DNA of 10,174 nucleotides, from assembly GCA_937885175.1 (NCBI GenBank), contig CAKZZO010000032.1, positions 1 to 10,174 on the forward strand, read 5' to 3'. The first letter of the stretch is position 1, and each line of letters opens with the position of its first letter. The translations under genes and the position numbers were made by a program. The DNA comes from an uncultured Treponema sp. GTDB taxonomy: Bacteria > Spirochaetota > Spirochaetia > Treponematales > Treponemataceae. Positions 6,272-10,174 of the stretch are shown here, piece after piece. The notes beneath the pieces were generated by a model. The model saw only the letters and a list, made by a program, of their open reading frames with translations, ran no database searches and had not been told where the DNA came from.

Positions 6272-7582
6272 ATGAAAAAGATAATCAGTGCGCTTGTTCT
6301 TGGCGCAATGACGATCGGTTTTGCGGCGGCAGACATTTCTGTCGGACTTAACTACCGCAATGGTGTTGAACTGTTTAAATATGTAAACACCGGCGCAAAC
6401 GGACGCGCAACCGATGACTATGGCAACACCTATATCGATTCCGGCTACGATAAGAGTGGTGCATCATATAACCTGTTCAACCTGACGGGATGGAACTCTG
6501 GAAAAGACAGTCTGTCTCTCAAGGCGAGTGGCGACATCTTCAGCCTGTCAACAACAATCCAGCCGACAATTGCAAGCAATAGTAGCGTGTTCCACATTAT
6601 GACCGTTGATGCTGAATTCGGCAACTTTTACGTAAAGACCGGATGGAATGGCGACGGCGTTATGAACTTCCGCGTAAAGAGATTCTGTGACAACGGCAAT
6701 GAGGAAGGAAAGGTTGGCGAGACCTTCAAACTCGGCTCAGCATTCACCGGCTCAGAAGGCATCTGTGCAAACAACCAGACAAGTTTCGGCACAGGACGCA
6801 ACCTGTTTGCATATGCAGGCTACACTGTGGTATTCAACGACAAGGCAAACCTGAAGATGCAGATTGGCTACATTTCCGACCGCAACATAGACAGCCTTGG
6901 TACGGCCACATGGAAAAACTATCCGGGCTGGTCACTCTTCCTTGCACCGCGCATCAAGAAAGTGCTGGCTGCAGAGGTATTCGTCAAAGGACACATGAAC
7001 TCAAAGGAACAGCAGACCATCGTAACGGGCGCATATTTCACTCCGCTTGTTCTGAACGTGCTGGCTGATTCAAGCGTTGGCGGTTCTGTGGTCATTTTTG
7101 ACGGCAAGCTGATGGAATACAACTTTGACTTGCGCACCCTGTGGGAAGTAAACGACAAACTGCAGATTACCACCATGCATAAGTTCGCAAAACTCTGCAA
7201 AAAGGGAAGCGATGCCGATGACCCGCGCTATGCAGGTGTTGACGGAGCCGCTGTTGGTGCACTGGCAGGTCTGACCGGATTCAAGTCATCACAGGTACTG
7301 TGGAACATTGTGAACGCACGCTATGTCGTTAATCCGACCGTTACCCTCATCGGAACAATTGGCGAGTTGACTGACCTTGATGACGGATTCCAGGGTGGCC
7401 GCGAGAGCAAAGACGGAACGCAGTTGTACGTATATCCGCATGCTCAGTTCTACGCAAACCCCAAGATTTCAGTTTCAGCAGGTGTAGTGGCGGCATTCGG
7501 TGGTCTCGGTGCTAACGAAGAAGCGAACAAGGACGTGGACGTAATCGTAAACGTACCTGTTATGATTCGCGTAAAACTGTAA
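6272..7582 (+). CDS. Outer-membrane beta-barrel (porin-like) protein B
   Basis: A 436-residue exported protein, paralogue of B'. The signal peptide is MKKIISALVLGAMTIGFAAA with cleavage after residue 20. The mature protein shows barrel-like alternation and ends in VNVPVMIRVKL, close to the B' end VPVILRVKF. A central EYNFDLRTLWEVNDKLQITTMHKF segment (about 287-310) corresponds to the FDLR core found in all four porin-like proteins here, so A/A' and B/B' are distant relatives of one family. The gene is second in its operon; the lipoprotein follows after 16 bases. A paired A+B surface system is suggested by the duplicated gene order, but any complex is an inference. Confidence 0.83.
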   Translation: MKKIISALVLGAMTIGFAAADISVGLNYRNGVELFKYVNTGANGRATDDYGNTYIDSGYDKSGASYNLFNLTGWNSGKDSLSLKASGDIFSLSTTIQPTIASNSSVFHIMTVDAEFGNFYVKTGWNGDGVMNFRVKRFCDNGNEEGKVGETFKLGSAFTGSEGICANNQTSFGTGRNLFAYAGYTVVFNDKANLKMQIGYISDRNIDSLGTATWKNYPGWSLFLAPRIKKVLAAEVFVKGHMNSKEQQTIVTGAYFTPLVLNVLADSSVGGSVVIFDGKLMEYNFDLRTLWEVNDKLQITTMHKFAKLCKKGSDADDPRYAGVDGAAVGALAGLTGFKSSQVLWNIVNARYVVNPTVTLIGTIGELTDLDDGFQGGRESKDGTQLYVYPHAQFYANPKISVSAGVVAAFGGLGANEEANKDVDVIVNVPVMIRVKL

Positions 7583-7598
7583 TTGAAGGAGTAAAGCA

Positions 7599-9224
7599 AT
7601 GAAAAAATCAATATTCGGAAAGGCTTTGGCTTTTCTTGCAGCAGGAGCGATGATTTTCACTGCCCTCGGCTGCGACACCGGTGATGATTCCTATCTGCCG
7701 GAAATACCGACAACGTATTACGCTGCTGATGATGAATTCACTGGCAATGCAAATGTAACGGCAGTCTGGGATTTTACTGGAATCAGCCGAACAGAAACTG
7801 ATACAACAACAAATAAAGTTTGGGGCATTCCGTATGATAGCCTGGGAACAACTGCCGTTACAGTTGACAGCAATGGTGGCTTTAAACAGGCAGATGGGTC
7901 TACTGCCGTAGGAGCAACACTTATTCCCAAAGAGGGCAGCACATGGATTGCCAATACAGGGGTCTTGCAAGCCTCCAACAAATCGGCCTCAATCAAAGAG
8001 CTTAGCGGTGTTAATGGCATACTGACACTGGTACTGAGCGAACAGGCAAATATCGTTATCAAAGGTAAGGGTGCTGGAGCGGCGACGGCTGCTCGTTTGA
8101 TAGCAATTGCCAATGCCGATGGTAAACTTCTTGCATACAAAGACAATCTTAGCAGTAGCAGTGACGTGCTGTTTGTCGTAAAAGGTGCTCCCGCCGGAGC
8201 TTATACAATTTACAACAACGGTTCTGCCTTCTACTACATTGACTGTAGTAAGAATAGCACTGCAGACGAATTGAAGCAGCCTGCACAGATTTCTAAACTG
8301 GTGCTGTACAAAGGTGATGAAGTTGCACCAGCTGACGCATCCATTGAGGCTGCAATCGACACGCTCACGCTCAAGGCATATGACGTTGTATCCAGCGAAA
8401 GCAAAACCGATGTGACACTTGATGCCATCTGGACTTCTTCAGATGAATCTGTTGCCACAGTTAAGGCTGGCACTGTTACTGGTGTTGGAGCCGGTACTGC
8501 TGTAATTCGCGCCCGTATCGGACGCTTCTACGATGAGAGAACGGTAACGGTGACGCCGTGTACAAAAGCAGTGGTTACTATTCTTGCCGCTGATAATCTT
8601 CCAACAACAGCGGTTTATGCACATACAAAAGCAGATACAGATACTACACCAGTAGCACTTACTGACGACGAAAAAACAGCATTTGCAGCAAACGAATCAG
8701 TAAAGAAAGCCTTTAAGTCAGTCATTTTGAATGACTCATGGATTTCCGCAACTGATGCTGAACTTACAATGGAAGATTTTGGCTACAATAAAGATATGCC
8801 GCTTGGTATTCAGCCTAAAGCTACTGATGCTACAACTGGTGGCGGAAAATACGGTCTTTCATGGAAAGACGGCAAAAATGGAGTTTGCGCTACAGATGGA
8901 AAGGCAGGAAATATTGACACAAAAGGCTGGAAGATTGCAACACTTTCCTATAAAGTTACGCCCGCCAAGGCACTTAAACTTGTAAGTGCCTCAGCAGAAC
9001 TTGCAAACGGAAAAAATGCAAACGATACAATCTTAAAGCTTGTGGTTGGCTCTAATGACGCTGTTGAAATGAAAACAAGCAGTGGCAGCAAAAATAAGGC
9101 TACTTATTCTTGTGCGACAAACATTTCTGTTTCTGCTGAAACAACAGTAAAGATTGAAGTGTGGACTTGCCGCAATGACAATTCATTCTCCCTCCAGGAT
9201 GTTCAGTTGGCATTTGGAGAGTAA
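7599..9224 (+). CDS. Large surface lipoprotein with BIG2 (Ig-like) domain
   Basis: A 541-residue lipoprotein. MKKSIFGKALAFLAAGAMIFTALGC carries a basic n-region, hydrophobic core and the lipobox ALGC, with C25 the lipidated cysteine. Residues about 50-237 are beta-rich (VWDFTGI ... ITLKG-like NIVIKGKGAG ... GAYTIYNNGSAFYYID) and recall the VWDFT/ligand-binding sandwich modules of Treponema and Bacteroidetes surface proteins; this assignment is tentative. Residues about 245-320 match a bacterial Ig-like group 2 domain (WTSSDESVATVKAGTVTGVGAGTAVIRA). The C-terminal 200 residues form another beta-rich module I do not recognise, ending SLQDVQLAFGE. AAGGAG (7586-7591) precedes the ATG by seven bases, and the gene is 16 bases after B, so it is probably co-transcribed. 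A carbohydrate- or adhesin-like role is a guess. No catalytic motif is seen. Confidence 0.82.
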   Translation: MKKSIFGKALAFLAAGAMIFTALGCDTGDDSYLPEIPTTYYAADDEFTGNANVTAVWDFTGISRTETDTTTNKVWGIPYDSLGTTAVTVDSNGGFKQADGSTAVGATLIPKEGSTWIANTGVLQASNKSASIKELSGVNGILTLVLSEQANIVIKGKGAGAATAARLIAIANADGKLLAYKDNLSSSSDVLFVVKGAPAGAYTIYNNGSAFYYIDCSKNSTADELKQPAQISKLVLYKGDEVAPADASIEAAIDTLTLKAYDVVSSESKTDVTLDAIWTSSDESVATVKAGTVTGVGAGTAVIRARIGRFYDERTVTVTPCTKAVVTILAADNLPTTAVYAHTKADTDTTPVALTDDEKTAFAANESVKKAFKSVILNDSWISATDAELTMEDFGYNKDMPLGIQPKATDATTGGGKYGLSWKDGKNGVCATDGKAGNIDTKGWKIATLSYKVTPAKALKLVSASAELANGKNANDTILKLVVGSNDAVEMKTSSGSKNKATYSCATNISVSAETTVKIEVWTCRNDNSFSLQDVQLAFGE

Positions 9225-9225
9225 C

Positions 9226-9305
9226 ATATTGTCTCTTATGACAATATCGAGGTAGTAATCTCCCGTACAGCACCCGCTGTGCGGGATGTAATTCAATTTT
9301 TTTTT
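9226..9305 (+). terminator. Terminator region of the A-B-lipoprotein operon
   Basis: Directly after the stop, ATATTGTC (9226-9233) pairs with GACAATAT (9240-9247). A second, 10-pair stem joins CCCGTACAGC (9262-9271) with GCTGTGCGGG (9276-9285) around ACCC, one pair being U-G. A T9 run (9297-9305) follows 11 bases later and is continued by C8. The spacing is longer than in a standard intrinsic terminator, but the position after the operon supports the role. Confidence 0.55.
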
Positions 9306-9312
9306 CCCCCCC

Positions 9313-9412
9313 CTCTGCATCGTACTCCTTATTTTCTGCGGTGCAGAGCAGAGTGGCAGAAAGACCGCAGGCAACCACAAAGCCTCGTGTGTCTTCCTGC
9401 CACTCTTTTTTT
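9313..9412 (+). terminator. Tandem hairpins ending in a strong intrinsic terminator
   Basis: CTCTGCA (9313-9319) pairs with TGCAGAG (9342-9348). It is followed by a large hairpin AGAGTGGCAG (9350-9359) / CTGCCACTCT (9397-9406), extended by AAGAC/GTCTT across one mismatch, with an inner AGGC/GCCT stem. A T7 run follows immediately (9406-9412). This is either a second terminator of the lipoprotein operon or the 3' end of a small structured RNA. No clear promoter was found to decide. Confidence 0.55.
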
Positions 9413-9441
9413 GGCATTTTTACTATAAAGTGCAGGATGGC

Positions 9442-10010
9442 TTAATCAGTAGGCTCCACGTAACCAGAAGTTGCAGATTCTTTTGCAGAAAGTCGTTCAA
9501 GAAGGAAAAAAATATTTGCAAATGAAAGGACATTAATTTGCTTTTCTCGTTTTCCAAAATATAAATCAATATAGGTATTTAATAGATAGTTACTCTCATT
9601 GTATGTTTTAGGAATTTTTATAGAAACTCGTGCAGTACTATTATGACCATTTATGTCGTAGTCCTTAAAATTTTCAAGGATTGATAGCCCTGAATAAAAA
9701 GCAAGGGTTTCATTTGCATATATATTTTTCTTCAAGATGTTTTTTTTGAACGCTAAAGTTTTATAACATGCATAATGGAAAGTCTTAACAGATATTTTTA
9801 GAAATGAGTTCAATAATAGAAAACCATATTCCGCCAAACTTTTCTGCAGTCATTTGGATAGGGTAATAGCGGTTTTACAAAAGGAACGTCATTAATGGAC
9901 ATTTCATGGTTTACCATACGTGATGCCGAGCAGACTTTAATAAAAATGAGAGAAGCACCGCAAAAAACAGTAATGCTAAACAATGTGCCTAAGACAATGA
10001 GCGTTATCAT
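9442..10010 (-). pseudogene. Small membrane protein gene split by a frameshift
   Basis: The gene begins at 10010 (ATG) with a good RBS AAGGAA eight bases upstream (10019-10024). It encodes MITLIVLGTLFSITVFCGASLIFIKV, a single N-terminal membrane segment, and runs about 55-66 residues before a stop. A second open stretch of about 131 residues continues in another frame from about 9837 to a stop at 9442, without its own RBS. Adding one A to the AAAA run at 9840-9843 would join them as ...YPNDCRK-SLAEYGFLLLNS..., giving one protein of about 190 residues. I do not recognise the family. It is AT-rich compared with the porin genes and reads toward the hairpin region. It may be a real frameshift, a sequencing error, or two separate small genes. 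Confidence 0.5.
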
Positions 10011-10110
10011 TTCTACACTTCCTTCTCCCGCTTATAAGAAAGTATGCCATCTGGAACACATGATGACACCTCTATAAAAAGTATTTTCAAAAAATCCACT
10101 TCCGTGGCAA

Positions 10111-10174
10111 AAACTCGCATTTTTTTCAACTTTTTTCAGAAAATTTAGCCTAAAATGCAAATTCATTGCATATA
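10111..10174 (+). repeat. Conserved upstream box (copy 2), reaching the window edge
   Basis: This plus-strand sequence repeats, in inverted orientation, the region before the Rpn gene (4011-4080). The 26-base block 10139-10164 with TTTAG-C-CTAAA is identical; on its left is a similar CGCATTTTTTTC-type T-rich run, on its right TGCATATA. By analogy a further Rpn-family gene is expected to start rightward beyond the window, within about 100 bases. Confidence 0.65.

Noticed and set aside
7608..8146. Leftward open frames opposite the lipoprotein gene
   Set aside because: No RBS or domain, and the plus-strand gene has a lipobox, RBS and BIG2 domain.
9895..10077. Rightward 60-residue open frame opposite the frameshifted gene
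   Set aside because: It has no RBS or recognisable features and is the complement of the better supported leftward gene.

Overview
The window looks like accessory chromosome of a host-associated spirochaete, most likely a Treponema (gut or rumen type). The evidence is a PD-(D/E)XK 'T. denticola-type putative transposase' (Rpn family) with MAKD repeats, many signal-peptide-bearing outer-membrane beta-barrel proteins unlike proteobacterial porins, and a large Ig-like lipoprotein. No 16S or other marker gene is present, so the genus is an inference.

Layout. On the left, reading leftward, is a two-gene outer-membrane operon: A' (1483-2691) followed by B' (56-1438). On the right, reading rightward, is a paralogous operon: A (5051-6229), B (6272-7582) and a 541-residue lipoprotein (7599-9224). 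A' pairs with A and B' with B, so the two operons form a large, diverged, head-to-head inverted duplication. Between them lie an Rpn-family nuclease/transposase gene (3004-3966) and a serine site-specific recombinase (4271-4867) that resembles the Mpi invertases of Bacteroides, both read leftward. Right of the lipoprotein come a series of hairpins/terminators, a small membrane-protein gene broken by a -1 frameshift (9442-10010), and at the right edge a second copy of the sequence that precedes the Rpn gene.

The main point of interest is regulatory. The 5' leaders of A' and A form a nearly perfect inverted repeat of about 64 bp (2680-2743 and 4998-5062), while the coding sequences inside the operons are strongly diverged. 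The only good sigma-70-like promoter facing either operon sits just inside the left repeat (2760-2788, TTGACT-17-TAACCT with an extended -10) and points to A'B'. No comparable promoter is visible before A. If the recombinase inverts the roughly 2.25-kb segment between the repeats, this promoter would be moved in front of A-B-lipoprotein. The region can therefore be read as a candidate ON/ON' switch between two sets of surface porin-like proteins. The switch is a hypothesis: the shared leaders could equally be a relic of operon duplication or gene conversion.
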